From Phoenicibacter sp963592435 (GTDB lineage Bacteria > Actinomycetota > Coriobacteriia > Coriobacteriales > Eggerthellaceae): 29,070 nucleotides of DNA. This document shows, in pieces, positions 1 through 7,642 of the stretch. Within the stretch, counting starts at the first letter, position 1. Each line of letters opens with the position of its first letter. The notes under the pieces are model-generated. The model worked only from the letters and a program-made list of their open reading frames with translations. It was not told the origin of the DNA and ran no database searches. Location: positions 1 to 29,070 of the forward strand of contig CAVAWT010000019.1 in NCBI GenBank assembly GCA_963592435.1, written 5' to 3'. A program made the position numbers and the translations under genes.

Positions 1-131
1 GCGACCAGTCGGTCAGCGGGCTTCGTTTTCGCACGAATCTGCTCGCGCAGATCTGCTTCTCGCTCACGCTTCTTCAACCTTTGTGTTTTTTTAGATTTAT
101 GGCTGCCATGAGTTGAGAAACGCCCCCGCTC
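1..131. other. Left-edge segment: divergent repeat copy, possibly start of a truncated minus-strand gene
   Basis: No complete gene is present. Read on the minus strand, the part near 20-45 resembles the unit repeated at 27292-27567: the octamer CAGATTCG is shared and about 17 of 22 surrounding bases match, with differences mostly transitions. The same minus-strand reading stays open from just after the lipoprotein stop to the window edge and encodes a charged peptide (KKREREADLREQ and onward). Its only in-frame start is a TTG at 77-75 without a good ribosome binding site. An ATG at 109-107 lies one frame away, separated by a run of seven A. Repeat and truncated gene are both possible, and the evidence does not separate them. 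Confidence 0.35.
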
Positions 132-3056
132 TCACTCAAACGCCAAAATCTTTACTATGTTTGTTATTGATGTGTAATAAAACCCTAGTTCCAAAACATC
201 AGAAGAAACGCTGTTTTCGTTCCATTTGATATACTTTGTTTTTACATGCCCTCTTTGAGTCCACAAATCAACAGACAGACCCTTCGCGTCTTTTGGAATG
301 TTGATTCCTGCGGATTCAAATTCCTCTTGCAAAGTGACACCCCGCTTCTTCATTCTGTTGCAAAACATGGTGTATTCATTGCTAGTAAAATTCGTACCGT
401 AACTTTTGAAATCATGATAGCCTAATTTTGAAACTATTAGCATTGCTCTAATAGTCTCGTAGTTGTTGATGTCATAAATGTATGCTTTTCCGTTGTCGAC
501 GTAATATTTTGTTTCAACCGTGGAGTCAAGAGTAGGTTTGATATTACCAAAATCTTTCCTTCCGCGTCTATTATATGCAGCTTTTATATGCTCAGTAACT
601 TCTGGGTTTTCTGCCACGTAGACATCGACACCTTTAACATAAAGACGAGCTTTAGCGTCGGTTCTTTTTATCAACGCGCGGTTTGTTAATTCATTGCTTG
701 AATTGACATAGAGCCCCATCGCTTCGGTCGACGTAGGATTCAAAGGTGAATAATAAAGAGAGATCTGTGACACTGCGTCGCTTAGCGTTTTTTCCAAATT
801 CAGGCGATACGCCTCGCGAATGTTGTAGGAAGAAGTGTCGAAGTTATAAATGTAGGTGCACGATTTATCAAAAATGTCAATTGGATTGTTTTGCGTGTTT
901 TTCAAATAGCTTGAAACTTCAACGAATTTCTCGTCGAGATGCTTGATGTTATCCGTAAAGCCCATAAAACGCCCATCGCCCTTTGCATCAGCATCCTTCA
1001 TCGCCTTGATGAGCCCCCTGCTATATTCGTAATACAATTTGCCATTCTTGTCTGCTATCGCTTGCTCTCGATCACGTTCCGCTTGACCACTTTCGACATA
1101 CGGATCCGCTATGTCTCCTTGGTTGGCTTGCACATCAGCTTCGTTGCCTAACCCCTCAGACCATTCTTCTCTTTGACGCTCAGCTATTGCTCTTTGCGCT
1201 TCTTCTTCATACCATCTTGCATATTCTTCATCGAATATCGCTTTTTCAACATCTTTAAGCTTAATATCAAGAGTGTTTTGAAAATCGTCGCTTGACGCGT
1301 ATTCGTAATATTTGCTTACGCGATTGCAATATGTTTCAAGTTGATTCAACTTTGTGTTAAAGTCGCGCAGGCTCTCCATATATTGAAAGCTTTGAATGTC
1401 GTTTAACATGAATGTGTGCTGGTTCAACGTGTTTTGAACCTCGGTGATTTGATTGGAGATTGAGTCCAGCTTTTCCATCTCTTGCTGGTGGTCCGACTTG
1501 ATGACTCCCGACAGCTCAAGAATCGTTTTAACGGCGGTATATGCTGTTGCTGCGTTGGACACAACGCTTGAAATTGTGCCGAATGTTGTGTTGCCAAACC
1601 CACCAACGATGTCTTTCATTGTGTCAATGTCAGCTGCGGAAAAATCGCGCCCCATCTCTTCTTTTGTGTAGTTTCTGTAATATGAACTCTCTTCACTCGC
1701 GGCTTCTCCCCATGTGTTTGTCATTGCGCCTGCCGCCAGAGTGAGCACGCCTCCCATCTCAAAGTTGTCAGCGTCACTGTCTCCTGCTGGCACAGAAATT
1801 ACGAGTTCTGCCACGCTGTCGCTTTTTTTGTCAAGTGAGACAACTTTTCCTTCTGCGAATTCCTCGCCCAAAGAAATTTGCGATTTGCTGAAATTGTCAG
1901 CAAAAGTGCCACTGTTTGCGTAAAGCTCTAATGTGAATTTGAGGTCACTGCCTTGCTTTTCAACAAAGTCAAACACTGGATAGAAATTGGCTGTTGTAAA
2001 CGATGATGAGAATGTCTGGCCGTCAGCCAATGTGACAGTTTGCCCGTCAAGAATTTCTGCTGCGCTGTTTGCATCAGTTGCACCTGTAACATCCAACGTT
2101 AGTGTGACCTGTGTGTCGCTGTCTTTTTTAACATCTGTAACGTGAACATCTTTTTCAAATTTGATGCTGTCTTTAGTGAGAGAATTCGTGTCAGTGACTC
2201 CAACAAGCGTGAGAGGCACCGTCACTGTGCTGCCGTCCGCGCGCAAATCTTGCGCGACAAACTGCGCTTGTTCTGTTTGAACAGGGATTGAAACTTTTGC
2301 ATCAACTGCAGCGTCTGTGATTGCATCCTTGCTGACCTGCACAATTCCGTCAAGATATGCTCCTGAAGACTCATGTTTTGCAACTTCGCCTGTCAATTGC
2401 ATTGTTAGATTTTTGCCAGCACTGGAAATGCTTTCAATTGTTAAATTTTCAAAAGCGCCACTCAAAGTGACGTCTTCTTTTGCTACGTTGTCAGAATAGG
2501 TGCCTTCCTTGAGCTCAAGTGTTAAGCGAATTTCTTTGTCTGTTGAAAGAACAAAATCGATGTTCGGCTGAAGAAGGTCTTGAGGATATTCAACATCGAT
2601 GTTAGCAGACGCTTCGTTGTTTGTGCCAGTTTTGCTTTTCTCAACAGTTATTCCATAACAAACAGGCGCGTTTTCCTTAACTTTTGAGTCGGCAAACGTG
2701 ACTTCAATCGTGTCGTTGCTTTTGCGCGTCACTGATTCAATTGTTGCTTCAACTGTTTTTGCTTCCAAATTGTCAACGCTCGCTCCTGCTTCCTGCAATT
2801 TTTGGATTTCTTCAACGTTTGCCTGCGTGTCGTCGTATTCAACTGCAACATCTGCAGTCGTCAAATCGCTTTTGAATTTTGCTCCAGGAACTGTGAGAGT
2901 GGTGCTGAACTTGCCTTGCGCGTTATATTCAACAGGTGTCGCTGAAACTTCCACGTTTCCCTTGTTGTCATTTTTACTACATCCAGGAAGGAATGATGCT
3001 GATAAGCATAAAGACAAAACGACGCTGATAACTTTTGATGTTTTTGCGAACCTCAT
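132..3056 (-). CDS. Large secreted lipoprotein with tandem beta-domains and a coiled-coil region
   Basis: I do not recognise a named family. The 974-residue product begins with a lipoprotein signal peptide: basic start, hydrophobic stretch to about residue 22, then lipobox LPGC with the lipidated cysteine at 26. Four similar Ser/Thr/Asp-rich segments of roughly 100 residues follow (about 45-155, 164-258, 265-355, 360-452). Each has alternating hydrophobic residues and an LTL-type strand, which suggests stacked beta domains. A Gly/Ala-rich hydrophobic stretch (about 483-518) leads into a predicted coiled coil (about 522-575) and a Glu/Arg-rich helical region, then a mixed C-terminal part. The start is supported by AAGGGGG upstream. 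It is divergently oriented from the operon at 3362. Known signal: lipidation should anchor it outside the membrane. Inferred: a surface stalk or adhesin-like protein; a pore-forming or toxin-like role is only speculation. Confidence 0.85.
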   Translation of the reverse strand: MRFAKTSKVISVVLSLCLSASFLPGCSKNDNKGNVEVSATPVEYNAQGKFSTTLTVPGAKFKSDLTTADVAVEYDDTQANVEEIQKLQEAGASVDNLEAKTVEATIESVTRKSNDTIEVTFADSKVKENAPVCYGITVEKSKTGTNNEASANIDVEYPQDLLQPNIDFVLSTDKEIRLTLELKEGTYSDNVAKEDVTLSGAFENLTIESISSAGKNLTMQLTGEVAKHESSGAYLDGIVQVSKDAITDAAVDAKVSIPVQTEQAQFVAQDLRADGSTVTVPLTLVGVTDTNSLTKDSIKFEKDVHVTDVKKDSDTQVTLTLDVTGATDANSAAEILDGQTVTLADGQTFSSSFTTANFYPVFDFVEKQGSDLKFTLELYANSGTFADNFSKSQISLGEEFAEGKVVSLDKKSDSVAELVISVPAGDSDADNFEMGGVLTLAAGAMTNTWGEAASEESSYYRNYTKEEMGRDFSAADIDTMKDIVGGFGNTTFGTISSVVSNAATAYTAVKTILELSGVIKSDHQQEMEKLDSISNQITEVQNTLNQHTFMLNDIQSFQYMESLRDFNTKLNQLETYCNRVSKYYEYASSDDFQNTLDIKLKDVEKAIFDEEYARWYEEEAQRAIAERQREEWSEGLGNEADVQANQGDIADPYVESGQAERDREQAIADKNGKLYYEYSRGLIKAMKDADAKGDGRFMGFTDNIKHLDEKFVEVSSYLKNTQNNPIDIFDKSCTYIYNFDTSSYNIREAYRLNLEKTLSDAVSQISLYYSPLNPTSTEAMGLYVNSSNELTNRALIKRTDAKARLYVKGVDVYVAENPEVTEHIKAAYNRRGRKDFGNIKPTLDSTVETKYYVDNGKAYIYDINNYETIRAMLIVSKLGYHDFKSYGTNFTSNEYTMFCNRMKKRGVTLQEEFESAGINIPKDAKGLSVDLWTQRGHVKTKYIKWNENSVSSDVLELGFYYTSITNIVKILAFE

Positions 3057-3094
3057 TTTAAACCCCCTTAAAACTTGAATAAGTTGGTACTTTT

Positions 3095-3123
3095 ATCCTA
3101 GCATGAGCCCTGCTTCTTCTCTA
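3095..3123 (-). promoter_or_regulatory. Candidate promoter of the lipoprotein gene
   Basis: On the minus strand TGC-TAGGAT gives an extended -10 (hexamer at 3095-3100), with TAGAGA 17 bp upstream as a poor -35. The match is weak. Confidence 0.3.
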
Positions 3124-3322
3124 CGGGATTTCGGTGAGCATCGACTCAGTAGGGCATGGCTACCATCAATTTCCCAGAGGAGAAGGTATAGTTGGTGGAG
3201 TAGGCGGTTTTTTGAGATTAAAAATGCGGTCGATGTTATTCTGAGATTCTGGCAGTTGTTAGCAAAGGCATTGATGAGGCGAAACAGTGTTTTATGATTA
3301 GAGCTAAGTAAAAGTGTTTCCG

Positions 3323-3331
3323 TGGTATAAT
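3323..3331 (+). promoter_or_regulatory. Extended -10 promoter of the TPR-DUF4037-DUF4125-yhdT-panF operon
   Basis: TGG-TATAAT is a perfect extended -10 element. No good -35 is seen at the expected distance, as is usual when a TGN extension is present. It lies about 30 bp before the first start codon. Confidence 0.7.
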
Positions 3332-3361
3332 CCTCCTATGTAAATTTTCAAGAGGGGTTAG

Positions 3362-4162
3362 TTGAAGATGGATAAAGAAAAAATTCTAGCTGAACTTGAC
3401 GCTTTGTTTCGACAGGGTAAGATCGCTGAAGCAGAGCTTAACATGAATGCATGGCTAACTGAGGGTATCAAGCGAAAAGATCACAATCTTTGCTTGATGA
3501 TGTATAACGAACTCAGTGGTCTTTACCGCTCCACAAGCAGGATTCCGCAAGCTGTTGAAGTTTCAGACAAGGCGATCAGTCTAATTCCAGTCATGGGTTT
3601 AAACAAAACTGTCCACCATGCAACAACGCTCTTAAATGCTGCCACTGCCAGAAGAATGGCAGGGGATTATGATGTTGCGCTCGGTCAATTTCTGGAAGCG
3701 GAAAACATATTGATGACGCTCGGGCTTGAAAACACTTATGAAATGGCAGGGCTCAAAAACAATTTGAGTCAGCTCTATCAAGATCATGACAACCACGAAA
3801 AAGCCTTAAAGAATTTGGATGACGCTTTGAGAATTGTTCAGAGCTTGGGTGCAAATGAGGGAGACGTTGCAACAACACGCGTCAACAAAGCAATTTCTTT
3901 GATAGCACTCGGGCGACTCGATGAAGCAGAAACAGAAATTCAACAGGCTTTAAGTTACTATTCAACGCCTGAAGGTTTAAATTCTCCTCATGTTGCTGCG
4001 GCTCTTTCTGCGTCTGCCGAACTTGCAAGCAAGAAAGGCAATTATAAAGAAGCTGAAGGTCTCTATGAAAACGCACTCAAGGTGACGGAGGACAAATTTG
4101 GCAAGAATTATGCCTATGAGGTCATCAGCAAAAATTTAGAAGAAGTTAGGCGCAACTTATGA
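3362..4162 (+). CDS. Tetratricopeptide repeat protein
   Basis: The 266-residue product is almost wholly TPR-type helical pairs. Recognisable units lie near residues 43-76, 86-119, 128-161, 170-201 and 210-244, with the usual small and aromatic positions (for example the stretch from 222, KKGNYKEAEGLYENALKV). There is no signal peptide or membrane segment, so it should be a cytoplasmic scaffold. The start may be TTG at 3362, or the ATG two codons later at 3368: AGAGGGG at 3351-3357 is 4 nt from the TTG and 10 nt from the ATG, so the site does not decide. The stop overlaps the next gene by an ATGA junction, so the TPR protein and the DUF4037 protein are probably translationally coupled and may work together. 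The specific partner is unknown. Confidence 0.88.
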   Translation: MKMDKEKILAELDALFRQGKIAEAELNMNAWLTEGIKRKDHNLCLMMYNELSGLYRSTSRIPQAVEVSDKAISLIPVMGLNKTVHHATTLLNAATARRMAGDYDVALGQFLEAENILMTLGLENTYEMAGLKNNLSQLYQDHDNHEKALKNLDDALRIVQSLGANEGDVATTRVNKAISLIALGRLDEAETEIQQALSYYSTPEGLNSPHVAAALSASAELASKKGNYKEAEGLYENALKVTEDKFGKNYAYEVISKNLEEVRRNL

Positions 4163-5139
4163 AGGGACTAGAGCTTTCTCAAAAATACTACGAAGAAGTT
4201 GGTCTTCCAATGCTTAAAAGTCGATTTGGAGACCACATTGACAGAATCGCAGTTGGGCTTGTCGGCGAAGGGTCTGAGGTGCTCGGATTCGACGATGAGA
4301 TTTCTCAAGATCATGATTTTGGACCTTCTTTTTGCATGTGGCTAACTAAAGAAGACTATGACAAATTTGGGCAAGACTTAGCTTTTGCTTATTTGAACTT
4401 GCCAGGGGATTTTGCTGGCTTCAAGGCAAGAAAAAAAGAAGTTCATGCAGGAAATCGTGTTGGAGTTTTTGAGATCTGTGACTTCTACCGCAGTTTTGTT
4501 GGTGACAACCAGCCACCCAAAGACATGCTCTGCTGGCTGCATCTCCCAGAAGACAAGTTGTGTGCTGTCACTTCTGGCGAAGTTTTTGTTGATCCAGTAG
4601 GCGAGTTTACGGAAATAAGAGAAAGTTTAAAAAGCTATTACCCAGAGCCAGTTCGCGTCAAAAAAATTGCCGCAAGAGTTGCAAAAATGGCGCAGTCTGG
4701 TCAATATAATTATGCACGGTGCATGAGAAGAGGAGACGTTGTCGCAGCAAGCCTTGCTCTTGATGAATTCATCCGCGCAACAATTTCTGTTGTCTATCTT
4801 TTGAATAAAACATACATGCCCTATTACAAATGGATGTTTCGTGGGATGAAGAATTTCACAGTTTTGCCTCAACTTTCTTCCGCGATCGCAGAGTTGACTC
4901 TTGCAGGGGACACATCCAGTGCTTGGGATGAACCGCACGGTCCAAACTGGAATCCATACGTCAACATGGATGACAGGAAGGTTGTCATTATAGAAAGAAT
5001 TTGCGCTGATGTCATAACAGAACTTAAAAGGCAAGGTCTCACCAGCTTAGATGACGATTTTTTGGAGCCTCATGCATGGCAAGTGATGGAGAGAGTTGCC
5101 GATGATGATCTTAAGAAACGGCATGTGATGGAGGGTTAG
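4159..5139 (+). CDS. DUF4037 family protein, nucleotidyltransferase-like
   Basis: The 326-residue product matches my knowledge of the DUF4037 family. Near the N-terminus it carries GEGSE (36-40) followed by DHDF (51-54). This is the glycine-serine then Asp-x-Asp arrangement of the polymerase-beta-type nucleotidyltransferase fold, where the two acidic residues would bind catalytic metal. The remainder is largely helical and Trp/Tyr-rich, resembling the helical C-terminal half of minimal nucleotidyltransferases. The substrate is not known. It overlaps the TPR gene by 4 nt and is followed after 1 nt by the DUF4125 gene. In other genomes DUF4037 and DUF4125 often occur together, sometimes fused, so a joint function is likely. 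Family assignment is fairly sure; the chemical activity is inferred from the motif. Confidence 0.85.
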   Translation: MKGLELSQKYYEEVGLPMLKSRFGDHIDRIAVGLVGEGSEVLGFDDEISQDHDFGPSFCMWLTKEDYDKFGQDLAFAYLNLPGDFAGFKARKKEVHAGNRVGVFEICDFYRSFVGDNQPPKDMLCWLHLPEDKLCAVTSGEVFVDPVGEFTEIRESLKSYYPEPVRVKKIAARVAKMAQSGQYNYARCMRRGDVVAASLALDEFIRATISVVYLLNKTYMPYYKWMFRGMKNFTVLPQLSSAIAELTLAGDTSSAWDEPHGPNWNPYVNMDDRKVVIIERICADVITELKRQGLTSLDDDFLEPHAWQVMERVADDDLKKRHVMEG

Positions 5140-5140
5140 C

Positions 5141-5749
5141 ATGGCAAAAGCTGACAAAATCGAGAGACTTGTTTCGCTCGAATGGGAAGATTTTCAACAA
5201 GTAAACAACGAAGGAGGAAGGGCATCGTGTCAGGATGACTCTGAGACTTTCTTTATAATGCGAAAAAGCTATTTTGAACCTTTAAGTGAAGATGTTATAG
5301 ATAACATTTTGCGCGATTTCGAGTCTGCTCGCTCAAATGGCAGAAATTTAGTGAGTGAAAAGTATGCTTGGATGATGAAAAGCACTGCACCGAATCAGTT
5401 CGTGCAAATCTGCGATTCTTTGAGTGAACCTTCTGTTACTGCAAAAACATACCTTGAACTCATTGTTGTTTATGAGATTGAATGGATGGATGAGTTTAGG
5501 GCGAAGTTTGTGAAGCTTGGCGACCACGGCAGACCAATTCGCACAAGTGAAGACACAAGCGACAGCACATCTTTTGAGACCTATCTTAGAGGTGAACTCT
5601 ACACCTATTCTGAAGACACGGTGCTTGCCTACTATAACTTCGTTAAAGGTTTGAAGACTGAAGGTATCAATCTGATTTCACAAACAATGGAAAACGAAGT
5701 GCGTGCATATGGCTATTCAAGCCTCGCTGATGCAGAGGCAAAGCTCTAA
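5141..5749 (+). CDS. DUF4125 family protein
   Basis: The 202-residue product resembles the DUF4125 family. Its N-terminal part reads EWEDFQQVNNEGGRASCQDD, followed by MRKSYFEPL and an EKYAWMMKST segment that are characteristic as I remember the family. There is no signal peptide or membrane segment and no recognisable catalytic motif; it is mostly helical and acidic. The gene starts one base after the DUF4037 stop and is followed two bases later by yhdT, so it is the middle cistron of a five-gene operon. Function is unknown. By association it is a partner of the nucleotidyltransferase-like DUF4037 protein, perhaps a regulatory or substrate-recognition subunit. Confidence 0.8.
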   Translation: MAKADKIERLVSLEWEDFQQVNNEGGRASCQDDSETFFIMRKSYFEPLSEDVIDNILRDFESARSNGRNLVSEKYAWMMKSTAPNQFVQICDSLSEPSVTAKTYLELIVVYEIEWMDEFRAKFVKLGDHGRPIRTSEDTSDSTSFETYLRGELYTYSEDTVLAYYNFVKGLKTEGINLISQTMENEVRAYGYSSLADAEAKL

Positions 5750-5751
5750 AA

Positions 5752-6009
5752 GTGGAATATAAAGACAAGCTTAAGCAATGCGACCGCGAGTGCGCCACGG
5801 CACTTCTTGGGTTGCTTTTAACAATTCTTGTGTGGTTATTCTGCGGTTTTGGACTGTCTGGCCTGGATGTCACAATATTTGCGACTCCTTTGTGGATTGT
5901 GGCAGGTCTTGGCGGAACTTTTTTGTTTGCCTGCATTTTTTCAATTGTGTTTGCAAAATTCGTCATGAAAGACATCTCGCTTGATGAAGAAGAGCAGGAC
6001 GTCGAATAG
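5752..6009 (+). CDS. yhdT: YhdT-like small membrane protein
   Basis: The 85-residue protein has two hydrophobic segments (about 18-39 and 46-72) and an acidic C-terminus, matching the YhdT/DUF997 family in size and layout. In Escherichia coli yhdT lies directly upstream of panF, and the same pairing is seen here, which supports both calls. The start is GTG two bases after the previous stop; only a distant AGAGG (13 nt away) could serve as ribosome binding site, so translational coupling is likely. The role of YhdT is not established; a helper or partner of the symporter is a common inference. Confidence 0.8.
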   Translation: MEYKDKLKQCDRECATALLGLLLTILVWLFCGFGLSGLDVTIFATPLWIVAGLGGTFLFACIFSIVFAKFVMKDISLDEEEQDVE

Positions 6010-6012
6010 GAC

Positions 6013-7467
6013 ATGAGCGGTTTTTTGACGATTGTGCCATTTCTGGCATTTCTTGGCGTGTGCGTGCTGATTGCGTTTCTTGTGCGCGTTAAAAAAAGCA
6101 CCAACAACAACTCATTCGTCTTTGAGTATTTCATAGGAAATCGCGCACTCGGTGGCTTTGTTTTGGCGATGACTTGCATTGCAACTTATGGCTCCGTCAG
6201 TTCATTTGTTGGCGGACCAGGACAGGCCTATGAAGTCGGTTTTGGCTGGGTATATATGTCGGCAGTGCAAGTGACAAGTTTGTTTTTGCTCTATGGCGTT
6301 ATGGGCAAAAAAATCGCTCTCGTCGGCAGAAAAATTCATGCTGTCACTGTCATCGACATAATTCGCGCTCGTTACAAATCAGAAGCTCTTGCCAACATTA
6401 GTGCAGTCATCATTTTGCTGTTTTTTGTTGCAATGATGGTCGCTCAATTTGTCGGAGGTGCAAAACTTTTTGAGGCGGCAACTGGTCAAAGCTATGTTGT
6501 TGGACTTGCAATTTTTGGGATCGTTTCAATCCTCTTCACATCCATCGGCGGTTTTCGCGGAGTTGCTCTCACGGACACACTTTGCGGAATTGCAATGCTC
6601 GTCTGCATTTTTGTTCTCGGAGCTGGCATTTTAGGCGCTGGTGGTGGCTATGAGTCAATAATGTCTTCAATCGCGTCAAACAATCCCGAACTCCTTGAAC
6701 CTTTTGGAGGTGGGAAAATGGATGCAGGGCTCTATCTCACTCAGTGGCTTTTAGTCGGTGTTTTCACATTCGCACTTCCACAATCGGTTGTTCGCTGCCT
6801 CGGTTTTAAAGATGAAAAAGCTCTTAAAAAAGCAATGGTGGTTGGCACAATCGTCATCGGCATCATGATGATTTGTGTTACTTCTCTGGGAGTTCTGGCG
6901 CACGGAGTTTTGAGCGGAAGTGCGAAAGAGATGGGAGTGACAGTCGACGACATCATACCTCTTGCAATTGTTAAATCGCTTCCATCTTGGGCTGTTGGGA
7001 TTGCGATAATTGGTCCTTTGGCTGCATCGATTTCAACAGTGAGTTCTCTTCTCATCATGTCGTCAAGCTCAATTGTGAAAGACTTGAGTATGCACAGAAA
7101 AAGCGAGAAGGATGTTAACTTAAGCAGAATTTCTCAATTGATAACATTTGCTATTGGGCTCATCGTTTTGGCTTTAGCTATTGTTCCACCTGACGTCATA
7201 TGGAAAATTAATATGTTTGCGTTCGGCGGTCTCGAAAGCGCATTTGCTTGGGTGTTCTTCTTCGGACTTTATTGGAAGCGCGCTAACAAAACGGGTGCGC
7301 TGGCTTCGATGATCCTCGGAGTCCTGTCCTATTGTGTCGCAATGGGGTTTGGTTTTAAGATCTTTGGGCTTCACCAAATCGTGATCGGCATGACAGTTTC
7401 TCTGATCGCAATGATTGTGGGTTCTCTTCTCAGCAAAAAAGAAAGTCCAAACGATTTATTTTTCTAA
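6013..7467 (+). CDS. panF: Sodium/pantothenate symporter
   Basis: The 484-residue polytopic membrane protein belongs to the sodium:solute symporter family and has almost the same length as E. coli PanF. Conserved stretches line up with PanF as I know it: EYFIGNRALGGFVLAMT, then ATYGSVSSFVGGPGQAYEVG with the glycine-rich sodium-site region, AQFVGGAKLFEAATG and TSIGGFRGVALTDT. About 12-13 membrane segments are visible. It should import pantothenate (vitamin B5, precursor of coenzyme A) driven by the sodium gradient. It is the last gene of the operon, 3 nt after yhdT, and nothing convincing as a terminator follows. Another substrate is possible in this superfamily, but the yhdT pairing makes pantothenate the best guess. 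Confidence 0.88.
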   Translation: MSGFLTIVPFLAFLGVCVLIAFLVRVKKSTNNNSFVFEYFIGNRALGGFVLAMTCIATYGSVSSFVGGPGQAYEVGFGWVYMSAVQVTSLFLLYGVMGKKIALVGRKIHAVTVIDIIRARYKSEALANISAVIILLFFVAMMVAQFVGGAKLFEAATGQSYVVGLAIFGIVSILFTSIGGFRGVALTDTLCGIAMLVCIFVLGAGILGAGGGYESIMSSIASNNPELLEPFGGGKMDAGLYLTQWLLVGVFTFALPQSVVRCLGFKDEKALKKAMVVGTIVIGIMMICVTSLGVLAHGVLSGSAKEMGVTVDDIIPLAIVKSLPSWAVGIAIIGPLAASISTVSSLLIMSSSSIVKDLSMHRKSEKDVNLSRISQLITFAIGLIVLALAIVPPDVIWKINMFAFGGLESAFAWVFFFGLYWKRANKTGALASMILGVLSYCVAMGFGFKIFGLHQIVIGMTVSLIAMIVGSLLSKKESPNDLFF

Positions 7468-7564
7468 AAGCTTTTCTAAGAAAAAATTAGTTCTTGATTA
7501 TTTTTAAGTTACGAAGTGTAAATTATGTCATTTGGATTAGATAATCGCGTTTGACTTTTTCTCA

Positions 7565-7593
7565 TTGCATAAAAAAAGAATTAGTTTTATAAT
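7565..7593 (+). promoter_or_regulatory. Promoter of ftsE
   Basis: TTGCAT (7565-7570), a 17-bp spacer and a perfect TATAAT (7588-7593) form a good housekeeping-sigma promoter. It lies 50 bp before the ftsE start in a very AT-rich 175-bp intergenic region. Confidence 0.7.
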
Positions 7594-7642
7594 CTTTGTT
7601 TCAAGTGTTTTTTTAAGATACTTTTAAGAATGGAGCTAAAAC

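Larger units (their letters stand above)
3057..3361. other. Divergent intergenic region
   Basis: This stretch separates the minus-strand lipoprotein from the plus-strand TPR operon and must hold both promoters. A plus-strand extended -10 is clear at 3323-3331 and a weaker minus-strand candidate lies at 3095-3123. An AACTT-GAAT-AAGTT inverted repeat (3072-3085) falls in the lipoprotein leader. The middle (about 3110-3290) is open in several frames on both strands, including a glycine-rich reading ending GEGIVGGVGG, but none has a convincing ribosome binding site or a recognisable product. It may be decayed coding sequence. Confidence 0.5.

Noticed and set aside
3103..3297. Short plus-strand ORF and other short readings in the divergent gap
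   Set aside because: No ribosome binding site, no recognisable product, and several frames on both strands are equally open.
7440..7500. Terminator after panF
   Set aside because: Only AT-only pairings such as AAAAGCTTTT are present, with no GC stem followed by a T tract.
7551..7579. TTGACT as -35 of the ftsE promoter
   Set aside because: It is 31 bp from TATAAT and no -10 lies at normal distance; TTGCAT at 7565 fits with exact 17-bp spacing.
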